This document shows positions 1 to 11,203 of a DNA stretch of 64,000 nt, in pieces. Positions within the stretch are counted from its first letter, which is position 1. Each line of letters starts with the position of its first letter. Under the pieces are notes generated by a model. The model did no database searches, was not told the origin of the DNA, and saw only the letters and a program-made list of their open reading frames with translations. The position numbers and the translations under genes were made by a program. This DNA comes from Reclinomonas americana ATCC 50394 (taxonomy: Eukaryota; Jakobida; Jakobea; Jakobida), in assembly GCA_048213135.1 (NCBI GenBank), contig PS015202.1, positions 87,795 to 151,794 on the forward strand, in the 5' to 3' direction.

Positions 1-132
1 GGAGGAAGGAGAGGAGAGAACGAAAAATACTGTTGTGAATATTCAGATCATTGATTGCTTGTATTCATTCATCGTTTCATGCGCGCTGTTGTTGCTGCTG
101 TGAGTGCTCTCGCTCTTTTACTCTCTGTGCTC

Positions 133-1095
133 ATGGCGTCGGCTGCACTGAAGTCGGAGATTGATCCGTCGCAAATCAAGATTGTGTTGCGTGGAGTCCG
201 GAGGTCACTCTCTCTCTTCTGTGCGCTCATTGTTATTATTGTCACACAGTGGATGTTACGCGGAGAAGAGAGCGTGTGTGTGAGTGTGTCGAGAGTGCTC
301 ACATTGATCATGCAGATCATCATCACATCTACTATCTTCCGCTCAATGATGGTCCGTTCTCTCCTGCTCTCTCTTTTGTCGCTCTCACTCTGTCAATGAC
401 CTTGCTTGTGAAAAACAGCCTCTCGTGCGACGGCTTATGCCTTGCGTGAGAAGGCCATTGCGCTGTTCCCGTATGCGCACTGGGATGAGGTTTCTGCAGT
501 CGTGTTGTTGACTGAGTGGCAGGGGGTCAGTGACTGACTGACTGTGTGTTCGCGCAGTCACCCTTCCATGATGGACCTGTCGGACCGCACACACTGCCCA
601 TGGTACACCGTCCCCACTCGCACTGTCTCTCCTGTGTGCCTTCTGCTTGCTCACCACTGCTTCTCCACACACACAGTTCAACATTGACATTCGGTGACAA
701 CTTGTCTTTTATTCCTTCCTTCCTTCTGCTCCGATCTCTCATCGACGATGCGCTGTGTTTCGTGTGCAGCGACGATGTTCCGCGCGATGTGTGGCAGATT
801 GTGTACGACTGGTGTGCGCTGAACCGCGGCGACTTCTCCGTGCTCATTCACCCGCTGACGGACCCGTTCAACCACACGATTGAGATCCTGCAGGTTTTGT
901 TGTGCTTTCCTCTCCCCTCTGTTGCCCGCACACTGGCCTGTCTCATCTCAATCCCTGTTGTTGTCGATTGCAGCACACGCAGTGGGTGCGTCCTGCCTGC
1001 ACAGCTCGTACTGCTCTTTCTCCTCCTTCTCACTTGTTTGTGCACAGGCGTCGTGGATGGGCGACAAGGTGCCGCTGGACATTGCCAATCTGTGA
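133..1095 (+). CDS. DOPA 4,5-dioxygenase-family protein
   Basis: Spliced gene read from the ATG at 133 to the TGA at 1093. Family members are small vicinal-oxygen-type enzymes that cleave catechols such as DOPA extradiolically; the substrate here is unknown. Family hallmarks appear in order: HHHIYYLPLNDG (about 330), a helix with LREKAIALFPYAHWDE (about 440-490), FHDGPVGPHTLPM (exon 558-602), a short exon FNIDI (677-693), DVWQIVYDWCALNRGDFSVL then HPLTDPFNHT (exon 770-893), and the C-terminus GDKVPLDIANL (exon 1048-1095). The conserved His residues of the HDGPVGPH and NHT segments are present. A 12-nt exon (974-985, HTQW) links the last two large exons. The first exon (MASAALKSEIDPSQ) is the least certain part. 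The gene is convergent with the next one, 138 bp away. Confidence 0.75.
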
Positions 1096-1233
1096 AGCGC
1101 GTCAACGATTACACGGCATTCGTTCATTCTTAACGCACAGTCACGGCGCCGGCTGGGTTCCCGTTTTCAACAAAACACAAACATTAAATTACACATGTCC
1201 ACCACTCTCAGCGCAGAGAGCGGGGGGTTTTTT

Positions 1234-4200
1234 CTAAGCGCGTGCCACCTCCAGTGCCTGCAACAGTTTCTCCACCAGGGTTCGCTTGTCCGAGTAACCG
1301 GGAATGGTGAGCAGGCGGAAGGCAGGCATGGCTGTGGGCAGCCGGTCACAGCCATTGTCGGTAAACACCACCTTCATGTGCCTGGACAACGAGGGGAGAG
1401 AGAGGGAGAGGTGAGCACGGCGACGCCGCTAAAACCAGCAAGCGCCATCACACCAGCCACACTAACCGCTCCATGTAACCCCACGGCTCCGGCAACCTCG
1501 GCATACCCGACACGAAACGCAAAAGCAGACTCAGAATCGTCGAGTCGCACTCGAACAGGAACTGCATCGTGCGTGAGTCACAGCAATTCTCCATGACGAA
1601 CACACACACACGCACGCACTCACCTCGTCAAACCACGACATGATCTCTGGGTGCGGATTACCCAGCGGCACCTTGCGCATGTTGTCCAGCAGCGCCGCCG
1701 CATGCACGTGTCGCGAGCCCTCCAGTGCCACTGCAATGTCGCATCCCTGCAAGGACGACAGGGCGCGATCGACCGGCGCAATGCAGCCGAGTGCCTCGCG
1801 CAGCTTCTCGTAGGCACGCCAGCGACTCGTGCCACCCACCAAATACTCGTAAATCATGACAATGACTGCGAGCTCGGCACCGACGCCTGTGGTTACATAA
1901 AAAAGTGAGCGGGTGAGAAGGTGTGACAGGCTGCAACGCCAACGCAACGAGTAGTCATGTCAAATCTCTCGCCGCACACCACAGGCGACGGTGGCAGGAA
2001 CTCCTCCGGGTGCTCGTGGCGCAGGCCCCATCGCAGGTTGCGGGCCATGGACGGATCTGTCGGATGCAGTTGCATTGTGAGCAGGAGGGGAAGCGTGGAA
2101 GGGGAGGTGCGGACCACAACCCACCAAACGAGTCGAGGTCGCGCAGCCACATGGCCAGCTGCTGCTCGCGCCACGACGCTGGCTTGGCCTGCAATGGCGA
2201 CGAGGGAGGATGAGCATGGAACTGCAACACGTGCGAGCACAACTACTCACAATCAAATCGGCAACCGAGGTCAAATCATCGTTGCCGAGCCGCTGGCGTC
2301 TGCCATACACGGCCTCGTAGACCACCGGATGCAGCGACACCGAGGCCGAGCCAAAGTGCAGCACCGAGTAGATGATCATGTGGCCGATGCCTGCAAACAC
2401 ACACACGCACCCACCTCAGTCAGTGATCTTGGAAGAGAGCGAAAACAATGAATGCGCGCTCACTCACCCTTCCACACTCGCACAAACTCGCGGTCGCCGA
2501 GATTCGTGTCCGCCTGCCGCGCAATTACACACAACGAGCCGTCTTCGACGTCGCTGTAGACCACCAATTTGCTCTCGCGCAGCTGATCAAAGAACGCCGT
2601 GACCAGATTGACGGGCTTGGCAAACGTCTCGCCAGTAAAGTCCACCCGCCAGTCCTTCAACAGATCCTCGGGCTTCAAGTCGGCCGCCTGCTCCGCCATG
2701 TCGAAGAGAAGAGAGCGGCGCGACACGGTTACCAAGTGCAATTCCTGTGCGCCGGAAACACAGAGATATGAGCACGCAGTCGCAGACGCCACGAAAAATG
2801 TGGGGCAGACGGACCTTGGAGGCCATGGCTCTCGAGGATTCGGAGAGAACGCGACGCAGCTCGGCCAGACGCGATGCCGCCGTCATCAGCGACGGGTGCC
2901 GCCGATTGAGGTGCGGCGAGAAGTCAAACACAGGGTGCTTCAGTGCCTCGTGCACCGTCAGGCGCTCCACCGGATCCTGCACGCAAGCGTTATGGACACA
3001 GCCGGCGAACTGTAAAAGGAACAAGGATCAGTACGCAACAGCCCACAGCAAGTGCTGAATGAGGTGAGTCAGGTGGCGATTCTCCAGCTGCGGCAGCAGC
3101 GGTTTGCCATTGTGGTCGTGGTCGTACTTGGTCGGATCGAAAGAGCTGCCGTAGAACGCCTGACCCAGGCACACGCCAATGGCGTACATGTCGGCGGACT
3201 GCGACCGCGTGGTGAGACAACAGCTGCTCGTTCACATTAAAAATGATGACACACACACCGGTGCACATGCGTAGCCGGCTCGCACTTCGGGACTGCAGTA
3301 TCGTGGCATGGCGACGTAGGTGCGCAGCTTGTCGTTGCCCGACGAGTCCAGTGCCTCGAGCGCCGACTCCAGATTACATATTACAGGTCGCTCCTGTGTG
3401 TCATATAGCCATGCACGAATCAGCAATCGCGCACCGACACCTCACTCAACAAAATAAGCGACGCAACATAGGTGTCGAACACAATGCTGGTGAGCTTGAT
3501 GGCACGATGCACAATGTCGAGATTGTGCAGCGACGACAGCGCCGACAAAATGTCCCAGAAAGCTGCCACAATGACGGAAGCAGGTCAGCGCGTGCGTGCG
3601 TCAGTGAGCGATATCAACGACGCACCTCGCAGCGCCTGCTGCTGGCCCTTTGGATTGCGCAGGTCGAGCTTCAGCAGGTAGTCCTCCATGGTGCCATTCG
3701 GGTACCATGGCTGCTGCAAGAAGAGCGCCGGTCCGTCCATGAAATAGCCACGCACGGCGGCCAAACCGCGGTGACGAGCACGGTGCAGCATGGCCAGTTC
3801 TGCGAGTTGAAGCCACATCAGCACCAATCTCTGTCGAGTATCATGAATCCGTGGATGCAAACAAACCCGAGTCCAGCTTCTTCTTGCGCGTCGCCGGATA
3901 GGCCTTCAGGCAAAAGTCTTCGTCGCCAAACGTCACGTGGAAGACGGTGCCGGCGGAAATCACCTCGACCAACTTGTAGTCGGCGAATCGGCGATCCAGC
4001 TCGAGTGCACCCGGTTGCGGTTGCACAGTCATCCCGCTGCCTACAGCAGGTGATGCGAGTGGGGTGGGCGGCATCAGATCGGTTCCCACATCGCTACGCA
4101 TGCGGTGGCGCAATGCCGTGTTGCGGTACACGGTGCGGATGACGAAATCGTCGTCGGAGAAGAGGTCGCCGAGTTGCATCATGTTGATGTACACGCACTT

Positions 4201-7114
4201 GTCGCAGAACAATTCGAGAGCGCCGAGTTTGGCGGCCTCCACCGCCCGCTGAAACGCATCAGGAGACAGTTAGCTGATGCTACTATGCTTGTGTGTGTAC
4301 GAGATGCACACACACCATGAGCGAGCCGTGACGCTTGCCGCGCACAACATTCAACAAGTCCATGGTGTCCGCAAGCTGGCGGTTGAGCTCCGCTTCCCGG
4401 ACACTAATGTCGGGTGACCTGTTTGATCGGGGCGGGGGCGAGGAGTAAGGAATAACACGACAGGCACTGGGGCGCATCACGTGAACAAGCTGACCTCCAG
4501 TGTCGTCGGTCAAACTCCAGCTTGCGCTTCTGGCCCTCAATCGCAATGATGCGATCCTCCAGATACGGTTCCTGCTCGTCGAGGTTGCTCATGGCCAGAC
4601 GCACGGCACGCAGTGTGTCCACCGTGTGCGTCACGCTGTTCATCACCTCTGTGTGTGCGACGACGCAAACAGTGAGCACGAGTGCTGTGCTTGAAAACAG
4701 CGACAGCCGCACCTTTGCGAATGAGCTTGATCTGCTGATGCATGTAGGTGACCATGGTGAGGGGCTCGGTGGAGCTGGCGCGATTGCGCGTCAGCTGCGT
4801 CAGTGCCTGCCACGTGAGCATGCACAGCTCGCCACCAATCACTCGCTCCTCATCCTCGCGCACAGTAACCTCCTTTAGAGCGGAGGCGCCGAGGTCGCGC
4901 AGCCGCGCAAATGTCAGGTCGTGCAAACCGCTGACACACTCGGGTGGATTCGGGTTGGGTGCCAGGCGATCTTCAATGGCACCACGCGCCTCGAGGACAT
5001 CGGCCCACGGGACGAGGCGCTCCTCGATAATCTGCATCAGCTTGGTCGAGTCTGCCAGCAGCACATCGGCCGCATCGCCAATCTTGCGGAACAAGTGATC
5101 GCGCTCGTGTTTCGCTGTCACCAACACCAATCGTCAGTTCGTGGCGCAATTCCCCCTGCCCTTCCTCCCTCCCTCCTCCACAACCCCAACTCACCCTTGG
5201 CATCCAACAAGCCGGCTCGGATAAACTCTTGTGTCAGCAATTCGCGATGTCGTCGCAATTCGGTAGTCATGTCCTCAAATCGCGCCTTGAACAGCGAGTA
5301 CAGGAGCCGGTTCTCCTCGTCAACTAATCGCGACAGAGTAATGAGAAGATAGTGAGAGAGAGAGAGAGCGTGAGGGTGGGTACTGTGACGCACAGGAAAT
5401 GTTGCGTGTGGTGACCGTCAGTCGCACATATTCGACCAGCCACTCCAGCACCGGCATGATGAGATTGTCGAGGTTCCACTGGTCGTCGGTCGGGAGTGCC
5501 TCACCGGGCGTCGGCAGCACATCTGCACAGCAGGAGGGGCGGTGAGGAGGAAACGATGAGTAGAGTCGAAGGAGGGGGGAACAGACCTTGCATGGTCATG
5601 GACTGCAGGCGCTCGAGTTCACCATCCGCCGGCAGCGCGGGCGGCGGCACCGGAGTCATGAGGGTGTCGGTCTTTGGCGTCTCGCGAATGGCGGTCGCAC
5701 TCTTTCCACCTGCAGCGGCAGCAGCAGCAGCGTACACACAATACAGAGTCAAGGGGAACAGGAACTCGCAACATGGGGGGAAAAATCAATCAACGCGGCG
5801 AAACACAAGGATATCAGTCGGCTGTCGACTCGTGCGTACAGCGTGGTGTTCGACTGCAAGCCGAGCTCCGTGTGCACGTCGACGTTGCGGGCGATCACAT
5901 CGGAGCCGTCTCGTGAGAGCGTCAGCACAATGTCTTCGGTGGCGACGCCGCTCATCTCCAATCCGACCCGGTAGTACAGCGTGTTGCTGTCGTTGGTGTG
6001 GAAGGTGACGACCTTGCACGAGCCGGCCGGCAGCGTGCCATCGTCAATCTCCACTCGCACACGAAACATGCTAGCACGCACGAAAAGAAATGTCAGCGCA
6101 GGAGCGTGCGGGTGTGTGCGTGGCGTACTGCGCGCAACTTCATGCCAGGCGCGGGAGACGGCGCCGGCGTGGCCAGTGGCGATCCGAGCGACGACCACGA
6201 GATGCGCGACGGCGAGCGCGAGTGCGTCGACGACGTAGGCGACTCGGCGTACGTCGACACGCTCGTGTTGGAGTCGCGGACACTCGGCCGACGACGGCGC
6301 GGTGGAGCTGGGAGATAGAAAACACATGAGGCATGACAAGCACGAGTGAGAGACCGTGTGTGTGTGTGTGGCGACGCAACGAGTGCGCATGTTGGCCGCA
6401 TCGCCGCCAGCCGCCGGGTCGATGATTTGCACCGACGGCGAGTGCGACGACACTGGTGGCGGCGGAGGCGGCGTCCGCTGCTGCTGCTGTGCGGCCGCTG
6501 CTTCCTCCGCCAGCTGCGCCACCATTCTCGGCGGCGGTGCCACTCTCGGTGGCGACGCCGACGAAGCCGCCGCTGCCGCTGCTGCCGCCGCACGTGGCCC
6601 ATTGTGGCCACTCATCTGGATCGCGCTATCACTCTGATGGTGCGGCAGGCCAAGAATCGGCCACAGATCCGGGTGCGACAGGCGCCGTGGCATGATCGGC
6701 TCCTCGTCCTCACGAACCGGCGCAGGCGGCGCAGGCGGCAGCTCCGACCGCCGCTGCGAGTTGCGCCGCTGCCTCTGTGCAAGTTGAAGGAGAAATTGAG
6801 ATGCGTCAATGCACACACGCACACACACACACACAATGCGAAATGTCAACCGTGTGTGTGTGTGATTACGCAACAGCACGGATCTGCGCCCACGGTGTTG
6901 CACTGGAGGGTTCATGCGACAGCTCAAAGAGGCCATCGACCGGCACACTGTCAATGGAAGTGGGTTTTGTGTGACGCGGCGGGAGTTTTGGAGGCGGAGG
7001 CGTCTTGCCCACAGCCGCCACTGCTGCGCCACTGCCCAGCGCAGCCACAGCCGCCGCTGTCAGCGTCGAGGGAGGCGCACTGTGGCGGTGATGGTGCGGA
7101 GCCGCCGACGCCAT
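1234..7114 (-). CDS. Pseudokinase-HECT fusion protein, both domains lacking catalytic residues
   Basis: Long gene of about 23 exons and roughly 1,350 residues, from ATG 7114 (MASAAPHHHRHSAPP) to TAG 1234. Order: a disordered Ala/Pro/Gln-rich N-terminus; a ubiquitin-like beta domain (about 6070-5810, MFRVRVEIDDGTLPAG); helical/coiled-coil segments (5700-4300); a protein-kinase fold (about 4000-2810); a HECT fold (2741-1234). The kinase part keeps the Lys of subdomain II (FCLKAY, codon 3904-3906) but has HRA instead of HRD (3501-3509), NLE instead of DFG (3367-3375), SPE instead of APE, and no Gly-rich loop. The HECT part matches the N-lobe (LLKDWRVDFTGE, IGHMIIYSVLHFG) and C-lobe (LLLRFVSGMPRLP, DRLPTAMPAFRLLTIPGY). 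The usual LPTxxTCF reads LPTAMPAF, so the thioester Cys is Ala (codon 1321-1323). The intron joining kinase and HECT (about 2742-2807) keeps frame, so this is one gene. Role: probably a scaffold or ubiquitin-pathway regulator (inference). Confidence 0.8.
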
Positions 7115-7448
7115 TGCTTCTCACGCTCTCTCTTCGTCGCAGTGTGTGTGTGGTTTGGCGATGATTGCGTGTGATGAAGGTGAAATTTGCACTTTTTTCC
7201 GCTTTCCGACTCTCTTGCGCGGTGCGTTTACACAACAAGGCGCGTCGTGTTGTGTAAATCGTCATCAAAGTGATAAACCCTTCGTGTGCCGCGGTGGGCG
7301 CCTGATAAAGCAAATTTGCTTCTGCTTTTTGCGTATCGTTCGCTGGCATTTGGAGACATTACAAAGGTGCGGGGGAATTCACTTAGCCACTGTGAGGCTT
7401 ACAAGAGAGAGGGGGGGGGATGATTTGCGTCGAGAGAGAGGGGGGAAC
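7115..7448. other. Intergenic stretch before assembly gap
   Basis: Between the start of the pseudokinase-HECT gene and the first run of N. It probably holds that gene's promoter and possibly the 3' end of the gap-interrupted minus gene on its left-hand side. C/T-rich microsatellite tracts (minus strand) border the gap at about 7408-7446. I see no supportable gene. Confidence 0.5.
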
Positions 7449-8350
7449 NNNNNNNNNNNNNNNNNNNNNNNNNNNNNNNNNNNNNNNNNNNNNNNNNNNN
7501 NNNNNNNNNNNNNNNNNNNNNNNNNNNNNNNNNNNNNNNNNNNNNNNNNNNNNNNNNNNNNNNNNNNNNNNNNNNNNNNNNNNNNNNNNNNNNNNNNNNN
7601 NNNNNNNNNNNNNNNNNNNNNNNNNNNNNNNNNNNNNNNNNNNNNNNNNNNNNNNNNNNNNNNNNNNNNNNNNNNNNNNNNNNNNNNNNNNNNNNNNNNN
7701 NNNNNNNNNNNNNNNNNNNNNNNNNNNNNNNNNNNNNNNNNNNNNNNNNNNNNNNNNNNNNNNNNNNNNNNNNNNNNNNNNNNNNNNNNNNNNNNNNNNN
7801 NNNNNNNNNNNNNNNNNNNNNNNNNNNNNNNNNNNNNNNNNNNNNNNNNNNNNNNNNNNNNNNNNNNNNNNNNNNNNNNNNNNNNNNNNNNNNNNNNNNN
7901 NNNNNNNNNNNNNNNNNNNNNNNNNNNNNNNNNNNNNNNNNNNNNNNNNNNNNNNNNNNNNNNNNNNNNNNNNNNNNNNNNNNNNNNNNNNNNNNNNNNN
8001 NNNNNNNNNNNNNNNNNNNNNNNNNNNNNNNNNNNNNNNNNNNNNNNNNNNNNNNNNNNNNNNNNNNNNNNNNNNNNNNNNNNNNNNNNNNNNNNNNNNN
8101 NNNNNNNNNNNNNNNNNNNNNNNNNNNNNNNNNNNNNNNNNNNNNNNNNNNNNNNNNNNNNNNNNNNNNNNNNNNNNNNNNNNNNNNNNNNNNNNNNNNN
8201 NNNNNNNNNNNNNNNNNNNNNNNNNNNNNNNNNNNNNNNNNNNNNNNNNNNNNNNNNNNNNNNNNNNNNNNNNNNNNNNNNNNNNNNNNNNNNNNNNNNN
8301 NNNNNNNNNNNNNNNNNNNNNNNNNNNNNNNNNNNNNNNNNNNNNNNNNN
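7449..8350. other. Assembly gap (902 N)
   Basis: A run of N flanked on the left by GA-rich microsatellite sequence and on the right by coding sequence of a minus-strand gene. It hides the C-terminal part of that gene. Confidence 0.99.
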
Positions 8351-9258
8351 TTTGGCCTTGACCACAAAGGGCGCCGAGTGAATGACCAGCATGCGGTGCG
8401 CGGGATCCGCCGCATCGGCCACCGTCAGTTCCAGACGGAAGCGCGAGCCCTTGTGTCGCGACGACTGCGTGCGCAGCGTCAGCGCGCTCTCGCCCTCGTA
8501 CACCGACTCGCCACTGCATCGGCTCAGCGCAAACGACACGTCGCCCTGCAGCGGCGGTGGCTCGCACACCACATCAGCGCCCGTCTCCGTAATCAACGAC
8601 ACATGCACCACCGCCGAGTGTCCACCAGGCAGCAAACTGTTCAGCCCATCCACGCGCAACAGCAGGTGCGACGAGTATGGCGCCGAGTACTGCACATCGG
8701 CACTGCAAACAACGTCCGTCCATGAGCGTCCACAATGCTATTAATGCACACGCCAGACAACAACAACAGAAAAACGCAACAGATCAGTGGAGAACTCGGT
8801 GCGCTGCTGGCGAGCCGACTTGAAGAGCACCTGGAACGGCACCGTGTAGCCTGCACGCACAAAGGAGCGTGTGAGCAACACAGTCTATTTCAGGTCGAAC
8901 ATTGTCGCGCGTCAAAGCAAAACTCACCGCCCACAAGCGTCCAGCTGCCCACCTCTCGCGCAGCGGCTGGTGGCGCTGGTGGCGGTGGTGGTGGTAGTGG
9001 TGGCGCACACCACACAGCAGTCGACGAGGACAAGGCGGCAGGCGGCAAACACGTGGTGGGCGGTTGCGAAGGCATAGGCGGTGGTGGTGGCATCGACATT
9101 GGTAGCGCCACTAGCGGAGGCGACGCGCTTGTGAAGCCATCATCATCGTCACCAAAGCCGCCGCCAAAGCCAAAGTCGTCGTGTGGTGGTGGCGGTTGGT
9201 GATGGTGATGGTGCATGTTGGCCCACCAGCCGCCGCTGTCCAGGTCGTCGCTGTTCAT
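8351..9258 (-). CDS. Unknown protein, low-complexity N-terminus plus beta-rich domain (3' end in gap)
   Basis: ATG at 9258 (MNSDDLDSGGWWANMHHHHH); a GTG three bases upstream is not needed. The N-terminus is low complexity: His-rich, Gly/Asp-rich, then Pro-rich. After introns near 8900 and 8780 (the latter with a GTTGCGT donor) comes a compact domain with alternating hydrophobics (HLLLRVDGLNSLLPGGH, VVHVSLITETGADVV, FRLELTVADAADPAHR, VIHSAPFVVKAK). The last strands resemble the edge of immunoglobulin-like DNA-binding domains (Rel, STAT or Runt style), but I cannot assign a family. The gene is cut by the gap at 8350, so C-terminus and length are unknown. Confidence 0.55.
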
Positions 9259-9473
9259 CACCGAGGTGCCGCGAGAGGTTGTGTATGTGTGTGTGTATAA
9301 GTAGTGGGGTATGAATGGGTATGTGTTCGAGTGTGGCCCGAGCTCTCCGAATGCCGAAGGAAAAATACCTGTCCACTCGTCGGTGTGGATGGTGGATTCA
9401 CCGTATATACTTCACGTTGTGGCCGTGAGGTGTGCACGTGGTGGTTGTGGGAGAGGAGAGAGAGTGAGAGAGA

Positions 9474-9511
<38 letters not shown>

Positions 9512-9539
9512 AAGAGAGAGGAGAGAGTGAGAGAGAGAG

Positions 9540-9590
<51 letters not shown>

Positions 9591-9745
9591 GTTCGAGTCC
9601 TCACAAGCAAGTCAAGCGCGGCGGCAGCATGTTGGAGGCGTCTGTCAGTGGTGGTCGGGATTGCGATGCAGCGAGTGCAGGAAACGCATCGACAGGGCGC
9701 CACCCGCACCGTAACCCTGCATTCCGAACAAATCAGCTCGACATC
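9259..9745. repeat. Divergent intergenic region with GA/GT microsatellite
   Basis: Lies between two divergently transcribed genes. From about 9455 to 9590 it is an almost pure GT then GA simple-sequence tract with interruptions. The rest shows no coding potential I trust. It probably contains both promoters. Confidence 0.7.
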
Positions 9746-10962
9746 ATGCGCGCGCGTGTTTCGCTCCTCCCCCTCTCCCTCTCCCTCCTCCTCCTGCTGC
9801 TTGTCGCCGCCGCCGCTGCTGCCGCACCACGCCCGTACCGCGGCACCCTGTTTGCCGCCTCGTGGAACGTGTACGACAAGCCGCACTTTGACAACCGAGT
9901 GGGTTCGCTCGACGTGCATTCCTCCGGCAACTTTACGCAGCCGTGGCTGACGGCGTTCCCGGCGGCGAGTGATGCCACCACGGCCACGGCCATGAGTGCG
10001 CACTCGCTGCTGCTGTACGCGGAGCCGACCAGTGCGCGTGAGAGCGCCATGTACGTGTTGAATGTGACGCAGTCGCAGCAGGAGTTGCGCGTGGTGCACC
10101 GCGTGACGCCGGCCAAGAAGCTCGACGATGTGCGCTGCGCGCAGAGTGTGAGCGAGGAGCTGTCGGCGCAAGAGTGCTACGGCTTGTTCCAGGGACCGGT
10201 GGGCACCAGCGACCAGAATGCACTCATGCGCCTGGATGTGCGCACCGGCGCCGTCAGCACTGTGATGTCGCTGGCGGACTGGGATGGGTGGGAGATGGAT
10301 GCCTCTGCGTTTGACACGCAGCGCCGCCTCTTCCATGTGGTGCTGTCGAGGAGCATTCGCGAGGTGAGATCGAGACACCGACCCCCACTGCTGCATTTCT
10401 TCTCTCCTCATTGTTCCTCCTGCGCGTGCGCGTGTGCGTGCAGGGTGCTGCGGCCGATCGCGACGGCGCAGACTTCCCGCCGCAGTATACTCTGGAGCTG
10501 GTGACGATTGACGTGGTGGCGGGCAAGGTTCTCGCCGAGGTGGGCGTGGCGCGCCAGTTCGCCGGCCCCATGTGCGTGGATGAGCGCCTCGGCTTGATCA
10601 CACTCGGCAGCGAGCAGGGCCTGACGCTGGCGTTGGTCGACTGGCACACAGTTGCGTGCAGCATGCTACGCGCTCGTGCTCCTGGTGAAACTCAAACTGA
10701 ACACAAACTCTGCGATGTGGTGGTAATACAGGGCGCGGAGACCTCGCTGTACCCCGACAAGATCGGCTACCCGTCGCCGTACGGTGCGGCCTGCGAGAGC
10801 GGCTTCCTGGCAGCGTCGTACATTGACGCCGTGCACCACACGAACAAGCTTGTGGTGTTCGACTTGTCGACCGCCTCCGCCACATCGCCCGCCACCATCA
10901 CCTCCATCGTCGACAGCGCCATCGATACGCATGCCTACGCGTTGACCAAGGATCCGCAGTGA
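9746..10962 (+). CDS. Secreted/lumenal protein of unknown family
   Basis: Three exons (9746-10363, 10444-10650, 10732-10962), all phase 0, giving 351 residues. The start (MRARVSLLPLSLSLLLLLLV) is a clear signal peptide ending in an Ala run. The mature protein has repeated short beta-strand blocks of similar flavour (SLLLYAEPTSARESAMYVLN, ALMRLDVRTGAVSTVM, YTLELVTIDVVAGKVLAEVG, LVVFDLSTASATSPATI), each pairing a strand with a statement-like D/N-x-T/S-G turn. This suggests a beta-propeller or similar repeated-strand fold. Several N-x-T sites (NFT, NVT) are compatible with secretion. Intron 2 begins GTTGCGT. I do not recognise an enzyme motif, and no function is assigned. Confidence 0.75.
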
Positions 10963-11203
10963 GCATGCGTGAAGGAGAGATAGAGAACAAGGAAGCACGA
11001 TGGTGTGACAACTTCCCGCTGCGACTAATAAAGAGTGGACTGCATGCCGATAGAGGACTCGCCAACCAGCAGCACTGGCATCTGCCTGCATCCGCACTCT
11101 GGCCGCCACTACGCCGCGTCGGAAGGGCGATCACCGGCAGACTTGTCCCGTCAGGCGCTAATTCCGGCTCCGTCCCCTCTATCACTCAACAACTGACACG
11201 CAC

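Noticed and set aside
1234-7114. Separate kinase and HECT genes
   Set aside because: The 66-bp intron between MASK and ELHLVTVSRR is in phase and no stop or start codon context separates them.
7146-8381. Open frames spanning runs of N
   Set aside because: Frames through N at 7449-8350, 20168-20873, 27734-28155 and 29743-30093 are artefacts of unknown codons.
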